Source: Chromobacterium aquaticum
GTDB taxonomy: Bacteria > Pseudomonadota > Gammaproteobacteria > Burkholderiales > Chromobacteriaceae
Length of the DNA stretch: 64,000 nt
Direction: 5' to 3'
NCBI RefSeq assembly: GCF_021129195.1
Contig: NZ_JAJOHW010000013.1
Coordinates: 40,854-104,853 of the forward strand
Part shown: positions 36,802 through 45,102 of the stretch, piece after piece
Position numbering within the stretch: position 1 is the stretch's first letter
Layout of the letters: each line of letters starts with the position of its first letter
Program-made: the position numbers and the translations under genes
Notes under the pieces: model-generated
Databases searched by the model: none
The model's input: only the letters and a program-made list of their open reading frames with translations
What the model was told of the DNA's origin: nothing

Positions 36802-37699
36802 ACGACTTCAGAATGGTGTCCACATTGTAGCGGAATAGCGCCAGGTAGCTGGGCGCCGGACCGGACGGGCCGGACAGCGCGTCGGCGTACAGCTTGCCGC
36901 CGATTTTCACCTTGGCCTCGCGCGACAGCTGCTCCAACAGGCGCTTGTCGGTCATGTTCTCCATGAAGATCGCCGCCACCTTTTCCTGACGCACTTGGCG
37001 CACCAGCCGCGCCACGCCCTTGGCCGATGCCTCGGACTCGGTGCTGACGCCCTGAATCGCCAGCACTTGCAGCTGGTAGCGCTCACCCAAATAACCGAAA
37101 GCGTCGTGCGAGGTCAGCATCTTGCGCTTGGCCGCGGGCACGGCGGCGAAGGCCTTGGCCGCCCAATCGTCCACAGCCTTGACCTTGGCCGCGTAGTCGG
37201 CCGCGCGGCGCGCGTATTCCTGCCTGCCGGCCGGGTCGGCCTGGCTCAGGCCGGCCTCGATATTGCGAATGTAAGTCAGCACGCGCTTGGGATCGTGCCA
37301 GGCATGCGGATCGATGGCGCCATGATCGTGGCCCGCATGACCATGCTCGTGATCGTGCCCCTCTTCTTCCTCGGCTTCACGGACCTTGATGCCCTTGCCG
37401 GCTTCCACTTGCACGCCCTTGAAATGAGCGGCCTTGCTCAGTCTCACCATCCAGCCTTCCAGCCCCAGGCCATTGGTGACCAGCACCTTGGCCGCGGCCA
37501 CTTTCTTGACATCGGCCGGCGATGGCTGGAACACGTGAGCATCTTGATCCGGCCCCACCAGCGAGGACACTTCGACGCGATCGCCGCCGATTTCCCGTGT
37601 CATGTCGGCCACGATGCTGAAGCTGGCCACCACCGGCAGCTTGGCCCAGGCGGATAAAGGCAGCCCCAGCAGCAGCAGGGCCATGATTGATTTCTTCAT
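36794..37699 (-). CDS. znuA: Zinc ABC transporter substrate-binding protein ZnuA
   Basis: Periplasmic zinc receptor. Signal peptide (about 1-19, LLLGLPLSAWA). Zinc-ligand histidines in DQDAHVFQPSP, DPHAWHDPKRV and TSHDAFGYLGERY. A charged His-rich loop (EEEEGHDHEHGHAGHDHGAID, split here: acidic part then alternating His) is the hallmark of ZnuA over manganese receptors. 301 residues. Last gene of the zur operon, 24 bases after znuB. Confidence 0.96.
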   Translation of the reverse strand: MKKSIMALLLLGLPLSAWAKLPVVASFSIVADMTREIGGDRVEVSSLVGPDQDAHVFQPSPADVKKVAAAKVLVTNGLGLEGWMVRLSKAAHFKGVQVEAGKGIKVREAEEEEGHDHEHGHAGHDHGAIDPHAWHDPKRVLTYIRNIEAGLSQADPAGRQEYARRAADYAAKVKAVDDWAAKAFAAVPAAKRKMLTSHDAFGYLGERYQLQVLAIQGVSTESEASAKGVARLVRQVRQEKVAAIFMENMTDKRLLEQLSREAKVKIGGKLYADALSGPSGPAPSYLALFRYNVDTILKSFK

Positions 37700-37722
37700 C
37701 GACGACTTCCTTATCTAAGGGT

Positions 37723-38598
37723 TCAGGATTCCAGATGCCGGGCGCGGATATAGCGCGGCAAGGCCCCGCCCACCGGCGCCAGCAGCAGCGACAGCAGATA
37801 AACCAGCCCGGCCAGCAAGATGATGGCCGGCCCGGAAGGCAGTTCGAAGTGATAGGACAACAAGAGGCCACCCAGGCCGGACAGGAAGGCGATGGCCACC
37901 GACAGCCCCAGCAGGGCCTCGATGCGCTCGGTCCATAGCCGGGCAGTGATCGCCGGCAGCATCATCAAGCCCACCGCCATCAGCGTGCCCAAGGCCTGGA
38001 AGCCGGCCACCAGGTTCAAGACCACCAGCATCAGGAACAGCATGTGCCACAGGCCGCCGCGCGCGCCCACCGCGCGCAGGTAGACCGGGTCCAGGCTTTC
38101 CAGCAATAGCGGGCGATAGATTAGTGCCAGCGTGGCCAGGGTGAACGAGGCCACGCCGGCCACTAGATACAGCGCGGCGTCGTCCACCGCCAGCACCGAG
38201 CCGAACAGGATATGCATCAAGTCCACATTGCTGCCGCCGCGCGACACCAGCAGCACGCCGATGGACAAGGATAGCAAATAGAAGGCGGCGAAGCTGGCGT
38301 CCTCCTTGATGCTGGTGAAACGCGTGGCCAGGCCGGCCAGCAAGGCCACCAGCACGCCGGCGAAGAAACCGCCTATGCTCATCGCCGGCAGGCTGAGGCC
38401 GGCCATCATGAAGCCGACCGCGGCGCCGGGCAGCACCGCGTGGCTCATCGCGTCGCCCATCAGGCTCATGCGCCGCATCACCAGGAACAGGCCGATGGGC
38501 CCGCTGCCCAGGGCCAGGGCCAGGCAGCCCACCAACGCCCGGCGCATGAAGGCGAATTCGGCGAACGGAGCCACCAGCAAATCGTATAAGTGCAACAT
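37723..38598 (-). CDS. znuB: Zinc ABC transporter permease ZnuB
   Basis: Inner-membrane zinc channel. About eight helices in 291 residues; family motif MGDAMSHAVLPGAAVGF near residue 45 and SRGGSNVDLMHILFGSVLAV. The start at 38598 overlaps the znuC stop (ATGA). An upstream in-frame extension runs inside znuC and is rejected. Confidence 0.95.
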   Translation of the reverse strand: MLHLYDLLVAPFAEFAFMRRALVGCLALALGSGPIGLFLVMRRMSLMGDAMSHAVLPGAAVGFMMAGLSLPAMSIGGFFAGVLVALLAGLATRFTSIKEDASFAAFYLLSLSIGVLLVSRGGSNVDLMHILFGSVLAVDDAALYLVAGVASFTLATLALIYRPLLLESLDPVYLRAVGARGGLWHMLFLMLVVLNLVAGFQALGTLMAVGLMMLPAITARLWTERIEALLGLSVAIAFLSGLGGLLLSYHFELPSGPAIILLAGLVYLLSLLLAPVGGALPRYIRARHLES

Positions 38599-39341
38599 CA
38601 GGCAGGCGCTCCATCCACTTCGCAGACCGCAGCCTGGGATTGCCAATGCGCGGCGATGTCCACCGCGCGCTTCAGATTGGCGTCGCACAGCACCGTGGCG
38701 GTATCGCCCCAGGCCACCACTTCGCGCGCCAGCAGCAAGGTGTGCGGAAAATAGGCGCGCACCTGCTCGTAATCGTGCAATACCGCCACCACGGTGCGTC
38801 CCTCTTCCCGCCAGTGGCGAACAAGCTCCAACAGATCGTAGGTGGTTTTGGCGTCCACCGCGTTGAACGGCTCGTCCAGCAGGATCAGTTGCGCGTCCTG
38901 CACCAGGATGCGGGCGAACAATACCCGCTGGAACTGCCCGCTGGACAGCGCCGAGATTGTCCGCAAGGCGAAATCGGCCAAGCCCACCTGCTCCAAGGCT
39001 TGCAAGGCCTGGTCGCGACCGCGGCGGCTGACGCCGCCGAACACACCGGTGTCATGCCACAGCCCGGTACACACCAGATCCAGCACGCTGACCGGCAAGG
39101 AGCGGTCGATTTCCGACTGCTGTGGCAGATAGGCGATATCGCGACGCCGGAAGCCGCCCAGCTGTACGCAGCCGGAATCCGGTTTCAACGCGCCTATCAT
39201 GGTTTTGAGCAAGGTGCTCTTGCCAGCGCCGTTGGGGCCGAAAATCGCGGTGGCGTCGCCGGCGGCGAAACTGCCGCTGACATGGTGCACCGCCGGGTGG
39301 CGCTGGTAGGAAACGGTCAGGTTTTGCAGGCTGATGCTCAT
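38598..39341 (-). CDS. znuC: Zinc ABC transporter ATP-binding protein ZnuC
   Basis: ATPase of the zinc importer. Walker A GPNGAGKST, signature LSSGQFQRVLFARI, Walker B LILLDEPFNAVD and H-loop VLHDYEQV. 247 residues from 39341, which has AGGAGG nine bases upstream; this ribosome site lies inside the preceding micro-gene, whose TGA overlaps the znuC ATG. Overlaps znuB by one base of the stop. Confidence 0.95.
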   Translation of the reverse strand: MSISLQNLTVSYQRHPAVHHVSGSFAAGDATAIFGPNGAGKSTLLKTMIGALKPDSGCVQLGGFRRRDIAYLPQQSEIDRSLPVSVLDLVCTGLWHDTGVFGGVSRRGRDQALQALEQVGLADFALRTISALSSGQFQRVLFARILVQDAQLILLDEPFNAVDAKTTYDLLELVRHWREEGRTVVAVLHDYEQVRAYFPHTLLLAREVVAWGDTATVLCDANLKRAVDIAAHWQSQAAVCEVDGAPA

Positions 39342-39508
39342 GCCGCCTCCTGCAAGGCCCAGGCCACCAGCAGCCACAAGGCCGCCAGCGCGACGCTGAC
39401 CAGCGCCAGCCGCTGCCAGGCCGACATCGCCAGCAGGCTGAACGGCGCCTTGAAATTGGCCGGCGTCAGATGTTGATGCGCATGGCCATGGCTATGTTTG
39501 GGCGTCAT
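39338..39508 (-). CDS. 56-residue His-rich single-pass membrane peptide in the zinc operon
   Basis: Overlooked micro-gene between the COG0523 GTPase and znuC. It begins MTPKHSHGHAHQHL with five alternating histidines at residues 5, 7, 9, 11 and 13, and has one hydrophobic helix at about 34-52 (LALVSVALAALWLLVAWAL), ending QEAA. GGGAG lies eight bases before its ATG. The ATG overlaps the upstream stop and its TGA overlaps the znuC start (ATGA at both ends), so it is translationally coupled in the operon. The His cluster is a likely zinc site. I do not know the family. Confidence 0.75.
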   Translation of the reverse strand: MTPKHSHGHAHQHLTPANFKAPFSLLAMSAWQRLALVSVALAALWLLVAWALQEAA

Positions 39509-40422
39509 TCGAAGCACTCCCGCAGCTTGGCCTCGACCACGGCGGCGTCGAAATCCTCGGCGATCAGCTCGAAGCGGCTATCGCGCCGCCAGGACACCTG
39601 GGCCGCGCCCCACTGTCCTGCCGCCCAGTTCAGCCACACCCAGCTGTCCAGCACCTTGAACACGCCCTTGGCGCGCACCAGGCCCGGCACCAGCGCCGGC
39701 AGGCCGTCGAAGAAGCGAGTCAGCCGTTCGCCGTCGAAAGCCTGCTCCGGCGCGAAGGTCCAACCCATCGCGCGCCATTGCGCGGCGGCATCCTCCGGCA
39801 CCGCCGGCCGATAGCGCGGCTTGGGCACGGCGGCCGCATTCAGCCAGGCCGGATCCAGCTCGCCGTTGCGCACCTCGCTGATCAGCGACTTGGGCGGGAA
39901 CAAGGCCGCCGCCTGCTGGCGGAAAGCCTGCATCGTCGGCACGTCGGCGGTATCTATTTTATTGGCCACCAGCACATCGGCGATCGAAATCTGATCCCGG
40001 TACAGCGGCTGGCGATGGTAGTCGGACTGGATGAACTGGCGCGGATCCACCAGGGTCACCACCGCGCCCACTTCCAAGGCATCGCCCAAGGGCTTGGCGC
40101 GCAGTTCGTCGATGACGCCGGCCGCGTGCGCCAGGCCGCTGGCCTCTATCAGCAAGCGGTCCGGGCGCTCGCGGCGCAGCAGGGTCGCCACGGTGGCGGT
40201 CATTTGCGGCCCGGCCACGCAGCACAGGCAGCCGCCGGCGATTTCCGCCACCGCCAGGTCGTCCTGGCTCAGCGCCGCGCCGTCGATGCCGACTTCGCCG
40301 AATTCGTTGACGATGATCGCCCATTTCTCGTGCTCGGGACGATGCTCGATCAAATGGCGCAATGCCGTGGTCTTGCCCACCCCGAGAAAGCCGGTGAACA
40401 AGTTGACTATGGTTTTTTTCAT
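39505..40422 (-). CDS. COG0523/CobW-family zinc GTPase
   Basis: G3E GTPase, probably a zinc chaperone that delivers metal under zinc limitation. Walker A GFLGVGKTT, the metal motif GGCLCC, and the G4 motif NKID are present. A CobW C-terminal domain (about 200-305) follows. 305 residues. Few histidines at the C-terminus, but the next gene supplies a His-rich segment. Second gene of the zur operon; its stop overlaps the micro-gene start. Confidence 0.93.
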   Translation of the reverse strand: MKKTIVNLFTGFLGVGKTTALRHLIEHRPEHEKWAIIVNEFGEVGIDGAALSQDDLAVAEIAGGCLCCVAGPQMTATVATLLRRERPDRLLIEASGLAHAAGVIDELRAKPLGDALEVGAVVTLVDPRQFIQSDYHRQPLYRDQISIADVLVANKIDTADVPTMQAFRQQAAALFPPKSLISEVRNGELDPAWLNAAAVPKPRYRPAVPEDAAAQWRAMGWTFAPEQAFDGERLTRFFDGLPALVPGLVRAKGVFKVLDSWVWLNWAAGQWGAAQVSWRRDSRFELIAEDFDAAVVEAKLRECFE

Positions 40423-40443
40423 GGGTAAGGGTGTTCGGTAGAT

Positions 40444-40878
40444 TCAAGCGCTGCAGGCCTGGCAGCGGCCGGCCAGCACCAGATTTTGCGGACACAAAGA
40501 AAAAGCCACCGCCTGCGCCGCCTGGCGCAACGCGCTCAAGGCCGGCGTGGCGTCGATTTCCTGGACTTGACCGCACTCGCCGCACACCAGGATCAGTCCT
40601 TCGTGCTGGCACTCGAAATGGTTGCAGACGATGAAGCCGTTCAAGGCGTCCACCTTGTGCAGCAGACCGTGCTCCACCAGGAAGTCCAGCGCCCGGTACA
40701 CGGTGGGCGGCGCGGCCGCGCCGCGCTCTTGCTGCAGATCCGCCAGTATCTGGTAAGCCTTGACTACTCCGCGGTAGCGCAGCACCAATTCCAGCACTTG
40801 GCGGCGCAAGGCGGTGAGCTTGCTGCCGCGCTGTTCGCAATGCCGCTCCGCGGCGGCCAGATAGGCGAGATGGTCCAT
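40444..40878 (-). CDS. zur: Zinc uptake regulator Zur (Fur family)
   Basis: Zinc-responsive repressor. Winged helix (about 15-85, KLTALRRQVLELVLRY .. PPTVYRALDFLVEHGLLHKV) and a dimer domain with HFECQHEGLILVCGECGQV and a final CQACSA: two Cys pairs for the structural zinc. 144 residues from 40878. The in-frame extension to 40938 would cover the Zur box and is rejected. First gene of the operon it most likely represses. Confidence 0.93.
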   Translation of the reverse strand: MDHLAYLAAAERHCEQRGSKLTALRRQVLELVLRYRGVVKAYQILADLQQERGAAAPPTVYRALDFLVEHGLLHKVDALNGFIVCNHFECQHEGLILVCGECGQVQEIDATPALSALRQAAQAVAFSLCPQNLVLAGRCQACSA

Positions 40879-40910
40879 GCCGGGCGCTCGTCTCGATGAA
40901 TCAAAACACA

Positions 40911-40927
40911 ATGTTACTGTATAACAT
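40911..40927. promoter_or_regulatory. Zur box
   Basis: ATGTTA-CTGTA-TAACAT, a perfect 6-5-6 palindrome resembling the known Zur consensus, 33 bases before the zur start. It should repress the whole zur-znuA operon when zinc is sufficient. Confidence 0.75.
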
Positions 40928-41051
40928 CTCACCTTCACAAGGATTAATCATTCATCGGTTTATCATGCAGAACCATCGTGATAGCTTTGTGCTCCGGAAT
41001 GTCCATGATAGTCTTATGGCCTATCACCCATCGCTCATATAAGGAAATGAC

Positions 41052-41480
41052 ATGAAAAAGCTGTTGATGCTCGCCGTTGCCGCCACACTCGCCGGTCAGG
41101 CCTTTGCCGCCGACCCGATCGCCCAGCGCAAGGACGTCTTCAAGCAATACAAGCCGGTGGTAGGTGGCATGGGCAAGATGGTGAAGGGCGAAACGCCCTA
41201 TAACAAGGATGAATTCGCCAAGCTGGCCGGCGAACTGGAAGCCCTGTCCCAGAAGCCGTGGCAGTATTTCCCGGCCGGCAGCGGCACGGGCAAGACCGAT
41301 GCCAAACCGGAAATCTGGAGCAAGCCCGCCGACTGGCAGAAAGCCGTGGACAACCACAAAGCGGCTACCGCCAAGCTGAAGCAAGTGGCGGCTGGCGGTG
41401 ACCTGGCGGCGATCAAGGTACAGTTCGGCGCCACCCAGAAAACCTGTAAAGCCTGCCACGACGCCTTCCGCAAGGATTAA
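41052..41480 (+). CDS. Cytochrome c' (class II), first of a tandem pair
   Basis: Periplasmic four-helix-bundle haem protein. Signal peptide MKKLLMLAVAATLAGQAFA, mature protein of about 123 residues, C-terminal haem motif CKACH near residue 133 followed by DAFRKD. Class II cytochromes of this kind carry electrons or bind NO. Met and Arg near the N-terminal helix (GGMGKM) could decide haem ligation but I cannot settle it. About 83 bases before a paralog with about 45 percent similar residues by eye, and convergent with a cytochrome b561. Confidence 0.9.
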   Translation: MKKLLMLAVAATLAGQAFAADPIAQRKDVFKQYKPVVGGMGKMVKGETPYNKDEFAKLAGELEALSQKPWQYFPAGSGTGKTDAKPEIWSKPADWQKAVDNHKAATAKLKQVAAGGDLAAIKVQFGATQKTCKACHDAFRKD

Positions 41481-41563
41481 GCGCGGCCTTTCCAGCCCGC
41501 CATCCGGCGGGCTGTTCACCTTCAGGTGACGCGCCAGCCACCCCCGCCCGTATAGACCGTGAA

Positions 41564-42001
41564 ATGAAAAAACTGCTGACCGTATTGCTGCTGGGCGCCA
41601 TCGCGACGCCGCTCGCCCTGGCCGACACCCCGGCCGAAACCCGCACCAAATCCTTCAAGAAGATACTGCTGAGCTTCGAGCCCATGGGCATGGTGGTGCG
41701 CGGACGCGATCCCTACCAGAAGGATGCCTTCATCCGCCAGGCCGACACGCTGAAGCAGCTAGCCGCCGAGCCGTTCAATCACTTCCCCACCAACAACATC
41801 AGCGGCAAGAGCCGCGCCAAACCGGAGATCTGGAGCCAGCCGGCCAAGTTCCAGGCCGACAAGGACGCCTTCCTGAAAGCGGTGTCCGAGCTGAACCTGG
41901 CGGCGCACCGTGGCGATCTCGCCGTCATCAAGAAAAACTACGGCGCAGTGGCGCAGAGCTGCAAATCTTGTCACGACGCCTTCCGCGGCCCGGAAAAATA
42001 A
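41564..42001 (+). CDS. Cytochrome c' (class II), second of a tandem pair
   Basis: Paralog of the preceding gene: signal peptide (1-20, LGAIATPLALA), mature four-helix bundle, haem motif CKSCH near residue 135 with DAFRGPEK. The internal block KAKPEIWSQPAKFQADKDAFLKAV, shared with KPEIWSKPADWQKAVDNHKAA of the first, supports a recent duplication. 145 residues. Likely partner of the cytochrome b561 encoded opposite, which could pass electrons across the membrane. Confidence 0.9.
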   Translation: MKKLLTVLLLGAIATPLALADTPAETRTKSFKKILLSFEPMGMVVRGRDPYQKDAFIRQADTLKQLAAEPFNHFPTNNISGKSRAKPEIWSQPAKFQADKDAFLKAVSELNLAAHRGDLAVIKKNYGAVAQSCKSCHDAFRGPEK

Positions 42002-42015
42002 TTGGTGGCATGAAA

Positions 42016-42037
42016 AAAGGGCGGATACCCGCCCTTT
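42016..42037. terminator. Bidirectional terminator
   Basis: AAAGGGCGG-ATAC-CCGCCCTTT between the cytochrome c' and cytochrome b561 genes. Confidence 0.8.
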
Positions 42038-42061
42038 GCTCCACAACCATGCGCCTGACGC

Positions 42062-42721
42062 TTACAAGCGCGTCAACAACACGTAGATGCCGCCGCTGGA
42101 CACCAGCAAGGCCACCAGCGCGATGATGGCGGGCACGAATTCCAGCCGCGGCACCTCGCCGGCAATCGGCTTGCGCCCGGTAATCATCGCCTGGACCAGA
42201 TTGTTCTTCTTGAACACCCGGTAGGCAACGATGGCCAGCAGATGCAGGCCGACCAGGCCCAGGATCACATTGAAAAAGTTCTTGTGAAACCAGGTCGCCG
42301 TCTCGGCCATATCGCTGCTCAACAATTTGGCCAGTGGGCCGTCGTACAGATAACTGTCGACATCAGCGGCGAACAAACCGCTGCTCACCTGGGCCAGCAA
42401 GGCCAGCAGCATCGCCAGCACCATCAGGCCGCCCAGCGGATTATGACCCGGCTGCTCATTCTCGCTCAGTTCGCCGCGCAAATAGCGCAGAATGCTGCGC
42501 GGCCCCTTGATGAAATTGCTGAAACGCGCGGTCTGGCTGCCGATCACGCCCCAAATCAGCCGGAACAGCAGCAGGCTGGCAAGGCCGGCCCCACACCAAA
42601 TATGGTATTGCAACCAATCGCCGCCCTGCTCGCCGCTATACCACATGCCGGCAAACAAGATCACCAGCGCCCAGTGAAACAAGCGGGTGGGAACATCCCA
42701 CACTTTTACCATTTGCGTCAT
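42062..42721 (-). CDS. Prokaryotic cytochrome b561 family protein
   Basis: Di-haem membrane electron-transfer protein. Begins MTQMVKVWDVPTRLFHWALVILF, with the first haem histidine in the first helix; further histidines in YHIWCGAG, PGHNPLGG, TWFHKNFF and GLHLLAIVAYR fit paired haems. Four to five membrane helices in 219 residues. Start at 42721 has GAGGG upstream; a second ATG three codons on is possible. Such proteins often donate to or accept from soluble c-type cytochromes; the adjacent c' pair is a natural partner. Confidence 0.9.
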   Translation of the reverse strand: MTQMVKVWDVPTRLFHWALVILFAGMWYSGEQGGDWLQYHIWCGAGLASLLLFRLIWGVIGSQTARFSNFIKGPRSILRYLRGELSENEQPGHNPLGGLMVLAMLLALLAQVSSGLFAADVDSYLYDGPLAKLLSSDMAETATWFHKNFFNVILGLVGLHLLAIVAYRVFKKNNLVQAMITGRKPIAGEVPRLEFVPAIIALVALLVSSGGIYVLLTRL

Positions 42722-43023
42722 TGCGCCCTCACTCCCCCTCACACCTTAAAATCCTGAATACCCTGCGTTCAAGCCACCCCGGCATCCCGCATCGCAACAT
42801 GATAACTCCTTGCGCCGCGCAGCATCCCTGATACCAATGGGGTTTTATTCCGATTTTACCGAGAAAAAGCGCTCAAGAACCATCGATTTTCGGTTAATAT
42901 CATTGACTGGACTCGCTCGGCGGGTCCAGCTACGCCGCCCGCCAACGGGCGGCCTAACTTTTTGCGGCGACGCCTTAAACACGTCATTGGCCGCGCGTCA
43001 CGATTTTGTTGGAGACCCGATAA
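42722..43023. other. Leader region of tyrS
   Basis: 302 bases. Holds hairpins CTGGAC / GTCCAG (42907-42930) and GCCGCCCG-CCAA-CGGGCGGC (42934-42953), the second followed after four bases by a run of five T: a possible attenuator. No ORF and no T-box features. Confidence 0.4.
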
Positions 43024-44298
43024 ATGAACCATGCCCCCCTGATTCAGGATCTGCAGGCCCGCGGCCTGATTGCGCAAACCACGGATGCCGTTGCGCTGGA
43101 AGAACTTCTGAGCAAGGAGCAGGTAACCCTTTATTGCGGCTTCGACCCCACCGCCGACAGTCTGCACCTGGGCCACCTGGTGCCGGTGCTGATGCTGCGG
43201 CGCTTCCAACTGGCCGGCCACCGTCCGGTGGCCTTGGTGGGCGGCGCCACCGGCATGATAGGCGATCCCAGCTTCAAGGCCGCCGAACGCAAGCTGAACA
43301 CCCCGGACGTGATCCAGGGCTGGGTGGAGAAAATCCGCGGCCAAGTGGCGCCCTTCCTCAGCTTCGAAGGCGACAATGCCGCGCTGATGGCCAATAACTA
43401 CGACTGGTTCGGCCAGATGAACACGCTGGACTTCCTGCGCGATATCGGCAAGCACTTCTCGGTCAACGCAATGATCAAGAAGGAATCGGTGCAGCAGCGC
43501 ATCAACCGCGACGACCAGGGCATTTCCTTCACCGAATTCGCCTACAGCCTGCTGCAAGGCTACGACTTCGCCGAGCTCAATCGCCGCTTCGGCTGCAAGC
43601 TGCAGATCGGCGGCTCCGACCAGTGGGGCAATATCACCGCCGGCATCGACCTCACCCGCCGCCTGCAGCAACAGCAAGTCTTCGGCCTGACCGTGCCGCT
43701 GGTGACCAAGTCCGACGGCACCAAGTTCGGCAAGACCGAATCCGGTGCCATCTGGCTGGACGCGAGCAAAACCTCGCCCTATGCCTTCTACCAGTTCTGG
43801 CTGGGCACGGCGGATGCCGACGTCTACAAATTCCTGCGCTACTTCACCTTCCTGTCGCTGGAAGAGATCGCCGCGATTGAAGCCGCAGACCAGGCCCGCG
43901 ACGGCAAGCCGGAAGCCCAGCGCATCCTTGGCGAACAAATGACGGCGATGGTGCATGGCCAGAGCGCGCTGGAAGCGGCGCAGCGCATCACCCAAAGCCT
44001 GTTCAACAATGATCTGAGCAGCCTGACCGCCGACGACTTCGCGCAACTGGCCCAGGACGGCCTGCCCTGCGTCCAGTTGGAGCACGGCGCCGACAGCCTG
44101 ATCGACGCGCTGGCCGCCGGCGGCCTGGCCAAGTCCAAGAGCGAGGCGCGCACCTTCATCCAGAGCGGCGCGGTCAGCGTCAATGGCGACAAGGCCGACA
44201 GCCTTGAGCATCAGTTCGGTGACGCAGAACGCCTGTTTGGCCGCTACACCCTGCTCAAGCGCGGCAAGAAGAACTACGCGCTGCTGGAATGGCGCTGA
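43024..44298 (+). CDS. tyrS: Tyrosyl-tRNA synthetase
   Basis: Class I synthetase charging tRNA-Tyr. HIGH motif is HLGH in [18 protein letters not shown] motif is KFGKT in [16 protein letters not shown]; the tyrosine-site segment ends in [10 protein letters not shown]-terminal S4 RNA-binding domain (about 355-424, [17 protein letters not shown]) is complete. 424 residues. GGAG lies before the ATG. Preceded by a structured leader and followed by a terminator. Confidence 0.97.
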   Translation: MNHAPLIQDLQARGLIAQTTDAVALEELLSKEQVTLYCGFDPTADSLHLGHLVPVLMLRRFQLAGHRPVALVGGATGMIGDPSFKAAERKLNTPDVIQGWVEKIRGQVAPFLSFEGDNAALMANNYDWFGQMNTLDFLRDIGKHFSVNAMIKKESVQQRINRDDQGISFTEFAYSLLQGYDFAELNRRFGCKLQIGGSDQWGNITAGIDLTRRLQQQQVFGLTVPLVTKSDGTKFGKTESGAIWLDASKTSPYAFYQFWLGTADADVYKFLRYFTFLSLEEIAAIEAADQARDGKPEAQRILGEQMTAMVHGQSALEAAQRITQSLFNNDLSSLTADDFAQLAQDGLPCVQLEHGADSLIDALAAGGLAKSKSEARTFIQSGAVSVNGDKADSLEHQFGDAERLFGRYTLLKRGKKNYALLEWR

Positions 44299-44318
44299 GC
44301 GCGGTGAATGCATAAGAC

Positions 44319-44345
44319 AAAGCGGCCTTCACGGCCGCTTTTTTA
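44319..44345. terminator. Terminator of tyrS
   Basis: AAAGCGGCC-TTCAC-GGCCGCTTT followed by T-run; also faces the convergent flavin reductase-like gene. Confidence 0.85.
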
Positions 44346-44356
44346 TTAGCCGCGCC

Positions 44357-44920
44357 TCACTTTTCCACCTCGAAGGCCTCGCCGGTGGCGAAGAAGGCGC
44401 CGCCGGCGATGTAATGCAGACTGCGCTTGGCTTCATCATCGAAATGCCAGCGCCCGTCGACGAACACTTCCTCATCGGCTTCCGCCGCCACCACTTCCCC
44501 GATGAACAGATCATAGCACTGCTGATTATGCGGCTCGCTGATCACCTTGCACTCCAAATAGGCGATGCAGCCATCCACGCGCGGCGCAGCCACTTTTTGC
44601 GCCAGGCGCCGGCTCAGCCCGCTGTAGGCGAACTTGTCCACCAGCCGGCCATCGGCGCCGCCGGCGCGCAGCACCGCCGCGGCTTGGGCGCGGCACGGAA
44701 TATTCAGCACGAATTCGCCGGAGGCTTCGATCAACTCACGGGTATGGGTGGCCTTGTCGATGACGACCAACACTTTGGGAGGGTCGAAATCCAGCGGCAT
44801 CGCCCACGCCGCCGCCATCACATTGCTACGCTCCCCCGCCGCGCTGGACACCAGCACCGTGGGGCCATGGTTCAATAAACGGTAGGACTTGCTCAGCTCA
44901 ACAGCGCGTAAACGGGACAT
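44357..44920 (-). CDS. Flavin reductase-like (FMN-binding split-barrel) protein
   Basis: Flavin-binding domain of the flavoredoxin/DIM6 group. The core reads GPTVLVSSAAGERSNVMAAAWAMPLDFDPPKVLVVIDKATHTRELIEASGEFVLNIP, which carries the FMN phosphate and isoalloxazine contacts of this family, then CYDLFIGEVVAAEADE and HYIAGG near the C-terminus. 187 residues. Reduces free flavin or serves another oxidoreductase; partner unknown. Single gene convergent with tyrS. Confidence 0.87.
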   Translation of the reverse strand: MSRLRAVELSKSYRLLNHGPTVLVSSAAGERSNVMAAAWAMPLDFDPPKVLVVIDKATHTRELIEASGEFVLNIPCRAQAAAVLRAGGADGRLVDKFAYSGLSRRLAQKVAAPRVDGCIAYLECKVISEPHNQQCYDLFIGEVVAAEADEEVFVDGRWHFDDEAKRSLHYIAGGAFFATGEAFEVEK

Positions 44921-44980
44921 GGATGGACTCGGCTTAAATCACGATGGCCATTCTAGCGAGAGGTCACAGCCGGCGTCTGC

Positions 44981-45005
44981 AAAAAAAGCCCGGCTCTAGC
45001 CGGGC
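44981..45005 (-). terminator. Terminator of DUF2844/DUF3443 operon
   Basis: GCCCGGC-TAGA-GCCGGGC then seven T on the minus strand. Confidence 0.85.
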
Positions 45006-45102
45006 ATATGGATTGCTAATTTCAACAAAGGAGAAGTCATCGAGATGACTATCCAGATATAGGATGCTTTATATTGCGTTGCAAGAAGCCTTGCATCTCC
45101 AA

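Noticed and set aside
40879..40938. N-terminal extension of Zur
   Set aside because: It would encode the Zur box itself and does not resemble Fur-family N-termini.
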